Shown here in pieces: positions 35,455 through 44,531 of a DNA stretch of 64,000 nt. The notes beneath the pieces were generated by a model. The model saw only the letters and a program-made list of their open reading frames with translations, ran no database searches and was not told the origin of the DNA. The stretch is from Natronorubrum sediminis (lineage in GTDB: Archaea; Halobacteriota; Halobacteria; Halobacteriales; Natrialbaceae), in NCBI RefSeq assembly GCF_900108095.1, contig NZ_FNWL01000002.1, positions 540,748-604,747 of the forward strand. Reading direction: 5' to 3'. Each line of letters opens with the position of its first letter. Position 1 is the stretch's first letter. The position numbers were made by a program, and so were the translations under genes.

Positions 35455-36669
35455 ATGACATCCTTTCAGACCATCGATGACCTCGAACCTGGACAACGGC
35501 TCTTGGTCCGCATCGACGTCAACGCCCCTGTCGAAGACGGCGTCGTACAGGACGACCGGCGGTTCGCTCGCCACGCCGAGACGATTCGGGAACTCCGTGC
35601 AGACGACCACGCGATCGCCGTGCTCGCCCACCAGGGGCGACCGGGACGGGACACGTTCGTCTCTCTCGAGCAACACGCCGAAATCCTCGCCGACCACCTG
35701 GATCGCCCCGTCGAATTCGTCGCCGATACGTATGGTGACGAGGCTCTGCTGGCGATCGAGAGCCTCGAGCGTAGCGACGTGCTCTTCCTCGAAAACGTGC
35801 GAATGTGCGAGGGTGAACTGCCCGAAGAAGAGCCGGAGATAAAGGCTGAGACGGAACTGGTACGAACGCTTTCGTCGGAGTTCGACGCGTACGTAAACGA
35901 CGCGTACGCGACGGCACATCGCTCGCACGCGTCGATCGTTGGTTTTCCACTCGTCGTAGGCGCCTACGCGGGGCGCGTGATGGAACAGGAGTACCGGGCA
36001 AACACCGCTATCCGGGAACGAGCGTTCGACGGCCCCGTGACGATGATTCTCGGTGGAACGAAAGCCGAGGACACTATCCCTGTTATCGAGCGACTCGCGG
36101 ACATCGTCGATCACTTCTGTCTGGGCGGCGTCATCGGCGAACTGTTCTTGCGTGCCGACGGATACGATCTGGGCTACGACGTCGACGGGACGGAACTGTT
36201 CGACCACCAGTGGGAGGCTCACAGCGAGACGATCAGAGACTCGCTCGAGACGGACGCCACCGAGGTGATGCTCCCGACCGATCTCGCGTACGAAGCCGAC
36301 GGAGATCGAGCGGAAACCGCAGTAGCGGGTATCGAGAAGCAGACCTCGTATCTCGATATCGGTTCGGAGACGATCGATCGCTACACCGAACGCATCGCGG
36401 ACTCCGAAGCAGTCTACGTCAAAGGTGGTGTGGGCGTCTTCGAGGACGAACGCTTCGCCGACGGCACCGTCGAAATACTCTCGGCGATTGCGGACGCCGA
36501 CTGCGTATCGGTTGTCGGCGGTGGCGATACGGCTCACTCGATCGAACTGTACGATCTCGACGAGGACGATTTTACGCGCGTTTCGATCGCCGGTGGTGCA
36601 TACGTCCGCGCCCTGACGGGCGAGTCCCTCGCGGGAATTGACGCGCTCGAGCGCGGCTCTCGAGGGTGA
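35455..36669 (+). CDS. pgk: Phosphoglycerate kinase
   Basis: This 404-residue protein interconverts 1,3-bisphosphoglycerate plus ADP with 3-phosphoglycerate plus ATP. The N-terminal domain starts MTSFQTIDDLEPGQRLLVRI and carries DVNAPVEDG; the middle has FLENVRMCEGE and NDAYATAHRSHAS; the C-terminal nucleotide domain has the glycine-rich AYVKGGVGVFEDE and SVVGGGDTAHSI. Length is the archaeal type (about 405). It is in an operon with gap and so converts the product of that enzyme. Confidence 0.95.
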   Translation: MTSFQTIDDLEPGQRLLVRIDVNAPVEDGVVQDDRRFARHAETIRELRADDHAIAVLAHQGRPGRDTFVSLEQHAEILADHLDRPVEFVADTYGDEALLAIESLERSDVLFLENVRMCEGELPEEEPEIKAETELVRTLSSEFDAYVNDAYATAHRSHASIVGFPLVVGAYAGRVMEQEYRANTAIRERAFDGPVTMILGGTKAEDTIPVIERLADIVDHFCLGGVIGELFLRADGYDLGYDVDGTELFDHQWEAHSETIRDSLETDATEVMLPTDLAYEADGDRAETAVAGIEKQTSYLDIGSETIDRYTERIADSEAVYVKGGVGVFEDERFADGTVEILSAIADADCVSVVGGGDTAHSIELYDLDEDDFTRVSIAGGAYVRALTGESLAGIDALERGSRG

Positions 36670-36767
36670 CGTGTCAGCTCTGAGCCTCCTACTGGATTAC
36701 TCGTTGATACGTTTCACACGCAGTTTCGGCCGCCCGACGACGAACGACACCAATTCGCAGGCGTTCG

Positions 36768-37259
36768 TCACGTCGCGTCCTCGTCGTAGAACTCCGCGTG
36801 CGGTTCGACGGCGTCGACGGCCGGCGGTGTGGGGTGTCGGACGACGAACATGTCGTAGGAACGGTCGGCGGCGACGTGGACGCCGACGCTCGTCAGGGGG
36901 GTGACCACGCGCCCGACGTTCTCGCTGCCGAGGAAGACGACGCTCGGATCGTACTCCTCGACGAGGCGCTCGATGTGTCCGGCGAGTTGGGACTCCGGTG
37001 GAAACTCTCGGATGCGTTCGTACTCGAACGACGCCGCGGGAGCGAGACGCTCGACTTGATCGCGCAACTGAGTGGCGATCGCGTCGACCTCGAGCGCCTC
37101 GTCCCCCTCGATCCAGCCCTTCTCGCGTGCGTAGCGCTTTCGCTCCGGAACCACCGTTACGGCCACGACGTCCTCGTCGAGCGCGTCGCCGTATTCGGTC
37201 GCCCTGACGAGGGCCGCTTCGGCCAGTTCCGAGCCGTCGAACGGGACGACGAATGCCAT
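36768..37259 (-). CDS. Universal stress protein (single UspA domain)
   Basis: This 163-residue cytosolic UspA-fold protein starts MAFVVPFDGSELAEAALVR. The C-terminal nucleotide motif is looser than usual (FLGSENVGRVVTPLTSVGVH), with the G-x2-G...G(S/T) spacing only partly kept, so ATP binding is uncertain. The tail is acidic. It is the first of five usp genes in the window and lies just before the CBS gene on the same strand, separated by about 360 bp. Role: stress-linked nucleotide-dependent regulation, inferred from family. Confidence 0.85.
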   Translation of the reverse strand: MAFVVPFDGSELAEAALVRATEYGDALDEDVVAVTVVPERKRYAREKGWIEGDEALEVDAIATQLRDQVERLAPAASFEYERIREFPPESQLAGHIERLVEEYDPSVVFLGSENVGRVVTPLTSVGVHVAADRSYDMFVVRHPTPPAVDAVEPHAEFYDEDAT

Positions 37260-37423
37260 ACCCCACGTTCCGACGCCGATCCCAATAGTTTCGAGGGGTG
37301 CCCCGGGCGTGACGCGATCTCGAGTCCTCGAGTTCGCCGTCGGCTACTCGAATCGCGGTGCGTTCGAATGGACGCCGGGGCTTCGCTCTCTCGATCCGCG
37401 TGCCGGAGGACGCCGAGCGTCGA

Positions 37424-37561
37424 TCAGAAGAACGCGGCAAACGCGAGCGCGGCGAGCGTCCCGTGATAGACGACTGCCGCCCCCGCCACCCGTGTATCGG
37501 CCGTCGGAACCGGCGGGTTGCGGAACGTCGCGTCGTAGAAACGTCGAGGGTGAATCGACAC
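37424..37561 (-). CDS. Possible small single-span membrane protein, 45 aa
   Basis: A GTG at 37561 could open a 45-codon frame ending at TGA 37424-37426. The product begins MSIHPRRFYDATFRNPPVPT and ends in a hydrophobic stretch VAGAAVVYHGTLAALAFAAF. The frame continues upstream without an ATG, so the start is uncertain. The coding impression comes only from the membrane-like end and GC3 bias. The rest of the 360-bp gap 37260-37621 holds nothing I can identify. Confidence 0.3.
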   Translation of the reverse strand: MSIHPRRFYDATFRNPPVPTADTRVAGAAVVYHGTLAALAFAAFF

Positions 37562-37621
37562 GGGTTCGGATGCGAGTCCGGTCCCGGAATTTGGCGCTGG
37601 TGCGGGCGGGCTCGAGACCGA

Positions 37622-38044
37622 TCAGTACGGCGGTCGCTGTGCCTGCACGACGTTCGCGAGTTGTTGGTGTTCGTCGGCGAGCAGTTCGTTGAGGTCGTCG
37701 GTCGTGATGATCCCGTTCAGTTGCCCGTTGCCGTCGGTGACCGGCAGCCGACGGACGCCGTGCTCACTCATCAGTTCCGTCGCCTGATAGAAGCCGGCAT
37801 CGTGCTCGACGGTGCACAGCTCCGTCGACATCACGTCCTCGGCGGTGACGTCATCGGGACTCTGGCCCTCACCGATTACTCTGAGCGTGAGGTCGCGATC
37901 TGTGACGATGCCGACCGGCTCGTCGCCGTCGGCAATGACGACGCTACCGACACTCTCGTCGTCCATCGTCGTCGCGAGTTCCTGGATCGACGTATCGGGG
38001 GTTGCCGTGACGACGTCACTGCGGGCAAGGTTATCTATTGGCAT
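37622..38044 (-). CDS. Two-CBS-domain signalling protein
   Basis: ATG 38044 gives 140 residues with two tandem CBS domains and nothing else: residues about 8-60 (DVVTATPDTSIQELATTMDD ... GIVTDRDLTLRV) and 69-125 (VMSTELCTVEHDAGFYQATE ... NGIITTDDLNELL). Such proteins bind adenine nucleotides and respond to energy state; the fold is that of mycobacterial Hrp1. The longer in-frame start at 38284 was rejected because the added part is basic and lacks conserved character. A TATAATA-like box at 38074-38080 and a C6 run (G6 on plus, 38083-38088) lie upstream. Confidence 0.9.
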   Translation of the reverse strand: MPIDNLARSDVVTATPDTSIQELATTMDDESVGSVVIADGDEPVGIVTDRDLTLRVIGEGQSPDDVTAEDVMSTELCTVEHDAGFYQATELMSEHGVRRLPVTDGNGQLNGIITTDDLNELLADEHQQLANVVQAQRPPY

Positions 38045-38663
38045 AGTCCGGGTGTCCGTCCGACGGCAGTTCGTATAATACCGGGGGGCGTTTGTTCTCA
38101 ATCCGTATCCTCGCGCTCGCTGACCACTTCGTAGTGGCCAAGCGGCAAGCGCCGAGCGTGCCGAAACGAAATGGTGGGCTGGCTGCGCGTCTCGGGCGAT
38201 GGGTGCAACAACCGTCGAGCAGAAATCCGACGAGACCGCGTTCGCTCCGCACTTCACCTGACGACGACCAAGACCCGGGCGCACTGTACGATTGGTCGAT
38301 TCGGCTCTCTGGTTTGACCGTCTCGCCCCGTTCTACGGCGGAAATCGACGATATGGTTCGTCTCAGTCGAATTCCCGATACGCGATGGGTCGTGACCAGT
38401 GACCAATCAATTAGCACACTCGTTAACTGGGGTATTAACTGCCAAATCGTCGTAGGGCCGTCGCATGTGCGTTCAGACCACTGGCATCGTCAACGCGCCA
38501 CTTGGCGTTTGCTCCAACTCATCTCTCTGTGAACCGTTCGCTTCGAACGGGTTCGAGACGCCGTGGAGTGGGTCGCCGTCGTCTCGCGTGACGAACGATA
38601 GGTAAGTCCCACGTATCGGCGACCGGGGAACGAATACGAAACGACTCTCTCGACAGCAAATCT
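38045..38663. other. 620-bp gap without a supported gene
   Basis: The divergent region between the CBS gene and the P-type ATPase gene contains two promoters, but no ORF whose product I recognise. A 20-codon frame at about 38201-38263 (MGATTVEQKSDETAFAPHFT) might be the end of a decayed gene. Nothing else is seen; the region may hold decayed sequence or a regulatory RNA. Confidence 0.3.
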
Positions 38664-41480
38664 GTGTCACGAGCAGACACCGAGCGAATCACATCGGACA
38701 TTGACCGGGACTGGCATTCGCGGCCACTCGAGGACGTCTACGCGGAATTGGAGACGTCCGAGGAGGGGCTAACAGCCGCCCAGGCCAGTGAACGACTCGA
38801 GCGCGAGGGGCCGAACGAGATCGAAGCGAAAGCGGGAACGTCGCCGCTGCGGATTCTCGTCGAACAGTACTCGTCGGCGCTGATCTGGGTGCTAATCGCC
38901 GCTGCGATCGTGATGGCCGCCGTTGGCCACACGATCGACGCGGCCGTTATCGCGGGGATCGTGGTCTTGATCACGCTGTTCGGCTTCGTCCAGGATTATC
39001 GAGCCGAGCAGAGCATCCGAGCGCTGCAGGCGATGGCGACGACCTACGCGCTCGTCAGACGTGACGGTGAGAAACGAGAGGTCGATGCGACGAAACTCGT
39101 CCCCGGTGACGTGATCTTCGTCGAGTCGGGCGATATCGTTCCTGCCGACGCACGCCTCGTCGAGGAGTCGAATTTGAGCGTCGACGAAGCGGCGCTGACT
39201 GGGGAGAGCGTCGGTGTCTCGAAGGAGGTCGGTCGGGTCGACGAGGAGACATCGCTGGCCGAACGGGAGAACACCATCTACAAGGATACGGTTGTCCAGC
39301 GAGGCTCCGGGGTGGCGGTCGTCGTCGAGACCGGCCCAGCGTCCGAGATCGGCCAGATCGCGACGGCTCTCGAGGAAGCCGAGGAGCGAGATACGCCGTT
39401 TCAATCCGAGATGGATCGTCTGGGGAAGATCATCGCCGGCGTCGTCATCGTTGCGGTCGCGGTGATCGCAATCGCGGAACTCGTCGTCGGCGAGACCGAG
39501 CCGCTACAGGTGTTCCTGACGGCGGTTGGCATCGCCGTCTCCGCTGTTCCCGAAGGATTGCCGGCAGTCGTCACGCTCTCGCTCGCGCTCGGCGCGCGCC
39601 GGATGGCCGAGCAGAACGCCCTCGTCCGCCGGCTGCCGATCGTCGAGGCGCTGGGCTCGGTCGACGTCATCTGCACCGACAAAACGGGGACGCTCACCGA
39701 AGAGGAGATGACGGTTCAACGGGCCGCCGCCAACCGCGAGGTCTACGAACTCACCGGCACCGGCTACGACACCGACGGGGAGTTCCGGTACGACGGCGAG
39801 CCCGTAGACGGACAGCGGATCGCCGAGGTGTTGCGCTGTGGGATGCTCTGTAACAACGTCGATCTCGGGACCCGTGAACGCGACGCAGCCGGTGACGGGA
39901 CGGGGGCTGTGGCCGCCACTGGCGCTGAAGAGGGAGAACGGACGTACCTCGGCGATCCAACCGAAATCGCGCTGTTCGTCGCCGCCCAGAAGGCCGGATT
40001 CGACCACGAGGACCTCGCCGCGGAGTACCCCCGCCTCGGCGAGGTCGAGTTCACGTCCGCTCGAAAACGGATGACGACCGTCCACGAGACGCCCGACGGC
40101 GGCCCCGTCGCCTACACGAAGGGTGCACCCGAGACCGTCCTCGAGCGCTGTGATCGTGAACTCGTCGACGGCGAACTCGTCGAGCTCACGGACGAACGTC
40201 GCGACGAGATCGAGGCTCGAAATGAAGACTTCGCCGAAGACGCCCTGCGCGTGATGGGGTTCGCCTTCCGGCCCGACGTCCCCGACGACCAGACGGAGCG
40301 TCCCGACGAGACCGTCGAGCGCCGGATGGTCTTTCTCGGCCTGCAAGGGATGCTCGATCCGCCGCGACCCGAAGTCACTGACGCGCTCGCGGGCTGTCTT
40401 GACGCTGGGATCGACGTCGTGATGATCACCGGCGACAACGCCGTCACCGCGCGAGCGGTGGGCGAGGAGATCGGCCTCCGCTCGACGACAGTGATCTCGG
40501 GTCCCGAACTCGAGGAGATGAGCGACGACCGACTCGCGGAGGTCGTCGAGGACGTCGACATCTTCGCGCGGACGTCGCCGGAGCACAAGACGCGGATCCT
40601 GCAGACGCTCCAGGCAAAGGAGCACACGGTCGCGATGACCGGCGACGGCGTCAACGACGCGCCGGCGGTGAAAAACGCCGACGTCGGTGTCGCGATGGGG
40701 ATTCGCGGGACCGACGTCACCGAACAGGCGTCGGATATCGTCTTGCTGGACGACAACTTCGCGACCATTCGGGACGCGGTCAGGGGCGGGCGGCGCATCT
40801 TCGACAACGTCCGGAAGTTCGTCAACTACCTGCTGTCGGGAAACGGCGGCGAGGTGACGATGGTCTTCACCGGGTCGATGCTCGGCTTCGGACTCGTCAT
40901 CACGCCGATCCAGATCCTGTTCATCAACGTCGTCACCGACGGCATTCCTGCACTCTCGATGGGCGTCGACCCCCCTGCGAAAGACATCATGGACAGGGAT
41001 CCGCGGCCGCCGGAGGAAGGTGTTATCACAGACCGGATCGTCACGTCGGTCGTCGGCATCGCTGCCTTCATGACGATCTGTCTGTTGCCGCTCTTTACGC
41101 TCAACTTCTACGGTGAACTCGTGCCGGGATACGACGTGCTGGGCGCAATCGTCGGCTGGAGCCCCGGCTACGAACCGAGCCGCGAACTCGCCCAGACGAT
41201 GGTGTTCACTGGATTCGTCGTTTTCGAGATCGTCCGCATTCAGGCGATCCGCTACCGGTACGGGCTCGGCATCTTCACGAATCGGTGGCTCGTGATCGCG
41301 GTGGTCGTTGCCGTGACACTCCAGTTGCTCGTCCTCTACACGTCGACCGGCCAGTTACTGTTCGATGTCGAACCGCTCGCCGTCGTTCACTGGATACAGA
41401 TCGCCGTCGCTGCGGGCGTTTTCGCGCTACTGATGGCAGGATTCGTAAAGGTCCAGGACCGCTACTTCGACCGGTACTGA
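38664..41480 (+). CDS. P-type cation-transporting ATPase (P2A / CtpF-like)
   Basis: The 938-residue protein starts at GTG 38664 and moves cations across the membrane using ATP. It has the P-type core: a cation-ATPase N-terminal segment (residues about 10-70), [11 protein letters not shown] actuator motif, [15 protein letters not shown] in helix 4, the phosphorylated Asp339 in [12 protein letters not shown], and [20 protein letters not shown] in the HAD part; about ten transmembrane helices total, with the last group at residues 790-930. The PEGL motif places it with Ca2+/Mn2+ type P2 pumps. It sits between the CBS, PNPOx and usp genes, the same company as CtpF in Mycobacterium. Confidence 0.92.
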   Translation: MSRADTERITSDIDRDWHSRPLEDVYAELETSEEGLTAAQASERLEREGPNEIEAKAGTSPLRILVEQYSSALIWVLIAAAIVMAAVGHTIDAAVIAGIVVLITLFGFVQDYRAEQSIRALQAMATTYALVRRDGEKREVDATKLVPGDVIFVESGDIVPADARLVEESNLSVDEAALTGESVGVSKEVGRVDEETSLAERENTIYKDTVVQRGSGVAVVVETGPASEIGQIATALEEAEERDTPFQSEMDRLGKIIAGVVIVAVAVIAIAELVVGETEPLQVFLTAVGIAVSAVPEGLPAVVTLSLALGARRMAEQNALVRRLPIVEALGSVDVICTDKTGTLTEEEMTVQRAAANREVYELTGTGYDTDGEFRYDGEPVDGQRIAEVLRCGMLCNNVDLGTRERDAAGDGTGAVAATGAEEGERTYLGDPTEIALFVAAQKAGFDHEDLAAEYPRLGEVEFTSARKRMTTVHETPDGGPVAYTKGAPETVLERCDRELVDGELVELTDERRDEIEARNEDFAEDALRVMGFAFRPDVPDDQTERPDETVERRMVFLGLQGMLDPPRPEVTDALAGCLDAGIDVVMITGDNAVTARAVGEEIGLRSTTVISGPELEEMSDDRLAEVVEDVDIFARTSPEHKTRILQTLQAKEHTVAMTGDGVNDAPAVKNADVGVAMGIRGTDVTEQASDIVLLDDNFATIRDAVRGGRRIFDNVRKFVNYLLSGNGGEVTMVFTGSMLGFGLVITPIQILFINVVTDGIPALSMGVDPPAKDIMDRDPRPPEEGVITDRIVTSVVGIAAFMTICLLPLFTLNFYGELVPGYDVLGAIVGWSPGYEPSRELAQTMVFTGFVVFEIVRIQAIRYRYGLGIFTNRWLVIAVVVAVTLQLLVLYTSTGQLLFDVEPLAVVHWIQIAVAAGVFALLMAGFVKVQDRYFDRY

Positions 41481-41681
41481 TACGGCTTATCTGGACGACA
41501 ACTGACAGTGCCGGCTGTCCGACCACAACTGAAGGCACCCCAGGAGACAGGAAGACGTCGTCGCAGGCGGGAAGGAGACGTGAACTTTCGCGAGTCGAAT
41601 CCCCGACCAATCCGCTCGCGGCGCCCGTACTCTCGGCCGCACGGCAGTGACGGGCCGAAGAGATCCCACGGGGCTTTCGTC

Positions 41682-42173
41682 TCACTCCGGCTGATCTCGA
41701 CTCGAGCGCTGGGTAAACGCCGGCGGTTCGATCGCGTGTCGAAGGCCCGTCCACTCCTCGATTTGCAACTCGTAATAGTGATTCCCCCTCGTTTCACTTA
41801 CCGTCTCGAGGAGTTCGGGACGCCACATCGGTCCTTCGACCGCTGTTGCTTTCGAGGTCTCATCGGGCGGGAGTTCCCGTAGCGTTCCGGTCATGAGAAC
41901 GCTTCGCCAGTGAAACATCGTCTCCGCACTGTAGACGAGAAACGTCGCGGTGTCCGTCTGCTCGGAGAGATCCGCCTTTCGGCTTTGAGATCCCACGACG
42001 TACCCGAAGTAGAGCCGCGACTCTCCGTCGAACCCGTACGACATCGGGATCAGATACGGCGTCTCCTCGGCCGGGAGACCGAGAACCCCGAGGCTGTGCG
42101 TCGAAAGGAAACGTACGATGTCGTCGTCGTCCATTCGTTCCATCCCGTATTCGGTGAGTTCGTCGACTGTCAT
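41682..42173 (-). CDS. Pyridoxamine 5'-phosphate oxidase-like flavin-binding protein
   Basis: This 163-residue protein has the split-barrel FMN-binding fold: opening helix MTVDELTEYGMERMDDDDIV, then SLGVLGLPAEETPYLIPMSY and LYFGYVVGSQSRKADL, and MFHWRSVLMTGTLREL. It is the short PNPOx-like type, not a true PdxH. Members act as FMN or F420 oxidoreductases or flavin/heme-binding sensors; a related gene (Rv0080) belongs to the DosR regulon. An inverted repeat ATTATG-N11-CATAAT lies just upstream at 42185-42207. A second gene of the family is at 43907-44350. Confidence 0.87.
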   Translation of the reverse strand: MTVDELTEYGMERMDDDDIVRFLSTHSLGVLGLPAEETPYLIPMSYGFDGESRLYFGYVVGSQSRKADLSEQTDTATFLVYSAETMFHWRSVLMTGTLRELPPDETSKATAVEGPMWRPELLETVSETRGNHYYELQIEEWTGLRHAIEPPAFTQRSSRDQPE

Positions 42174-42184
42174 TTGTGCCGTGT

Positions 42185-42207
42185 ATTATGTTCCCAGAAG
42201 GCATAAT
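42185..42207 (-). promoter_or_regulatory. Inverted repeat ATTATG-N11-CATAAT, candidate operator
   Basis: On the plus strand the sequence is ATTATG TTCCCAGAAGG CATAAT. The 6-bp arms are perfect inverted repeats and the centre keeps purine/pyrimidine symmetry. It lies 12-34 bases upstream of the PNPOx-like start codon, overlapping the position expected for the TATA/BRE, so a dimeric regulator bound here would affect initiation. Confidence 0.45.
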
Positions 42208-42395
42208 CCTCACACCACCCCCCGCTCGTCGCAACTCGAGGCTCGACTCGTCTCCGGTGTGCCCATCCGAATGTATGTGGCTGCGTGGTCGAGACGATAG
42301 CGTGTCACGCTCGAGTCGATGGAGTGGATATCGGAGTCGCTGGAATCACCATCACCACGTCGATCGCTCGAGTGGAGACGCCAACGCCACTGATT

Positions 42396-42790
42396 ATGAA
42401 TTCCAAGGAGTTCATCGGCCAGGTTCAACACAGGCTCGAATTCGCACAGTTCGGACAGGCCGTCCGGGCGACTCGAGCGGTGTTGACGACGCTCGGCGAA
42501 CGGCTACACGAAGGTGAAGCGTCCGACCTCGCGAGCCCGCTTCCGATGGAGATCGATCGGTACCTGACCGAAGCCGAACACGGACAGCGATTCGACTATC
42601 AGGAGTTTCTCGATCGCGTCGCGGACCGCGCGAACGTCGATCGCTCCGACGCCAACTACCACGCCCAACAGATCGTCGCTATCGCGCCGACGTGGTTCCG
42701 CCCGGTAACATCGAGAAGGCGGATAATCAGCTTCCCGAGGGCTTCGATCCGCTGTTCGAACTGGTCGACGAACCGGAAGCGGACCAGTGA
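42396..42790 (+). pseudogene. DUF2267 family protein with a frameshift
   Basis: From ATG 42396 (MNSKEFIGQVQHRLEFAQFG) the frame encodes a clear DUF2267 protein through AERANVD-like YHAQQIVAI at about 42683. The frame then runs into unrelated sequence. In the +1 frame the expected family end DVVPPGNIEKADNQLPEGFD and a stop at 42788-42790 follow at once. Restoring one T (ATCGTCGCCGAC instead of ATCGCGCCGAC at about 42684) would repair the reading frame exactly. The intact product would be about 131 residues. It is a single-base deletion, either a recent mutation or an assembly error. Confidence 0.85.
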
Positions 42791-42793
42791 GGG

Positions 42794-43675
42794 TTACGCG
42801 GCCGTCAGATCGCCCTGGACGAGCGTCACGGTACGCGCGGATCGGCGAGCGACGCGTTCCGCGACCGAGCCAAGCAGTCGCGCCCCGAGCGAGCGGCCGT
42901 GGCTTCCCATCACGATCTGGTCGCAATCGTTTCGTTCGGCGTACTCGACGATCGACTGCGCCGGCGTCCCGTCCGCGATTTCCGTCTCGACGGCCAGTTC
43001 CCGTTCGTCGGCCACGTCGGTTGCCGACTCGAGTATCTCCTCTGCGCGCTCTTCTCGGTCGTCCACGACCGCTTCGAGATACGTTCCGGTTACCGCTGAC
43101 CGAGGACCGTCGAACGGCAGCGACAGCGCGTGAAAGACGGTGTGGGACCCCTCCGGAAATGTCTCGAGTGCGTACGCGAGTGCGGCGTCGGCCTGTGGCG
43201 ACCCGTCGACCGGGATCAACACGTCGCCGGGGAGCTCGCGGTCACGAACGGTCGCCATCGTCTCGGGAACGATCGTGGTCGAAACCGGCGTCCGTCGGAC
43301 AACGGCCTCGCTCACGCGGCCGAGAAACGGGTTCGTGATCGGCGATTCGCCGTGGCTTCCCAGAACGATGTGGTCAACGTCGTCGGTTGCGAGCGAGAGG
43401 ATTTCTGTGTGTGGAGTCCCGGTTTTGAGAATGGTCTCTATTTCTCGGCCGTGGTCGTCAGCGCGTGTCACAGCCCGCTCGAGAACGCGCTCACCGCGAT
43501 CCTCAGCGTGTTCTCTCGACGTGAGTTGTGATCCGACGGTTGTCTCGTGATCGTGCGTGGGATCGACGACGTACAGCGCAGTCAGTGTTGCATCTGGAAA
43601 CGACGCGAAGCAATACTCCAGTCCGGCGTCGGCGTGATCCGATCCATCGATCGGAACGAGGACGTGTTGTGGCAT
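42794..43675 (-). CDS. Tandem universal stress protein (two UspA domains)
   Basis: ATG 43675 gives 293 residues made of two UspA domains. Domain 1 starts MPQHVLVPIDGSDHADAGLE and has the nucleotide motif GSHGESPITNPFLGRVSE; domain 2 has DVLIPVDGSPQADAALAYAL and MGSHGRSLGARLLGSVAE. Both keep the G-x2-G-x9-G(S/T) pattern, so ATP binding is likely at both sites. It lies convergent and 3 bp from the end of the frameshifted DUF2267 gene. Longer upstream start rejected for lack of coding character. Confidence 0.93.
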   Translation of the reverse strand: MPQHVLVPIDGSDHADAGLEYCFASFPDATLTALYVVDPTHDHETTVGSQLTSREHAEDRGERVLERAVTRADDHGREIETILKTGTPHTEILSLATDDVDHIVLGSHGESPITNPFLGRVSEAVVRRTPVSTTIVPETMATVRDRELPGDVLIPVDGSPQADAALAYALETFPEGSHTVFHALSLPFDGPRSAVTGTYLEAVVDDREERAEEILESATDVADERELAVETEIADGTPAQSIVEYAERNDCDQIVMGSHGRSLGARLLGSVAERVARRSARTVTLVQGDLTAA

Positions 43676-43906
43676 GGATGCGTGCGAACGAATCGGTGGC
43701 GAGTTTCCGCCCGATCGAGCTTCCATGGGAATGCCGATAAAGACACCTCGATACTATCTCGTACAGTCAATGGTAACGGTTGGTGTCTCGCCACGTCACG
43801 TATCTCAATACAGGATTACTGTCCTCGATGTCGTCTTCGGTCGGCACCTCGACCCCTGCGATGTCCCCTTGTGGTTTTTTCGTCGTTGGAGTCGTAGCAA
43901 GTCAGG

Positions 43907-44350
43907 ATGCCGGGGCTTCGCTGGACGAATCTGACCGAAGACGAGCGAAACGAGTTTCTGAGCAACGGCGGGACCGGCGTTCTCTCGTTTGCAACCGACC
44001 GAGACGATCCGCCGGCGTCACTTCCCGTCTCATACGGATACTACGCCGATGACGAGGCCTTCTACTTTCGCCTCTCGTTTCCCCCCGGATCGTCCAAGAC
44101 CGACGTCGTCGACAACCCGGTGTCGTTCGTCGTGCACGCCGAAACGGACGACGGGTGGCGAAGCGTCGTCGCAACCGGCACCCTCGAGGAACTGGCCGAC
44201 ATGCCGTACGAATCGGTCGCCGTACAGGGGATGTGGGCGATCGACATTCCGACAGTTGACATCTTCGACCGACCGCGCGAGGAACTCGAGTTTCGGGATT
44301 TTCGACTCGCTCCCGAGACGCTGTCGGGTCGAAAGAGTGTCCCCGAATGA
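43907..44350 (+). CDS. Pyridoxamine 5'-phosphate oxidase-like protein, second copy
   Basis: This 147-residue split-barrel FMN-binding protein starts MPGLRWTNLTEDERNEFLSN, then TGVLSFATDRDDPPASLPVS, YYADDEAFYFRLSF and SVVATGTLEELADMPYESVA. It is clearly related to, but diverged from, the copy at 41682-42173, with a different C-terminal half. The residues suggest flavin binding, not pyridoxamine phosphate chemistry. It is placed between the usp and sulfatase genes in the stress island. Confidence 0.86.
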   Translation: MPGLRWTNLTEDERNEFLSNGGTGVLSFATDRDDPPASLPVSYGYYADDEAFYFRLSFPPGSSKTDVVDNPVSFVVHAETDDGWRSVVATGTLEELADMPYESVAVQGMWAIDIPTVDIFDRPREELEFRDFRLAPETLSGRKSVPE

Positions 44351-44531
44351 CTCACACCGTTCGCCTCGACGAGTGCAGAGCCAGCGTGGTGTTGGTACAA
44401 CTGTCCTCGTCCCCGAGTCAGACGTAATCGCTCGTTTCTCGGGCGCTCAGACCAGTAACGCCGTCGTATACGTGCCCATCTGGCGATCAATTCGTCAATA
44501 GTTATTCCTCGGGCCCTGGTTCTTCGGAGAC

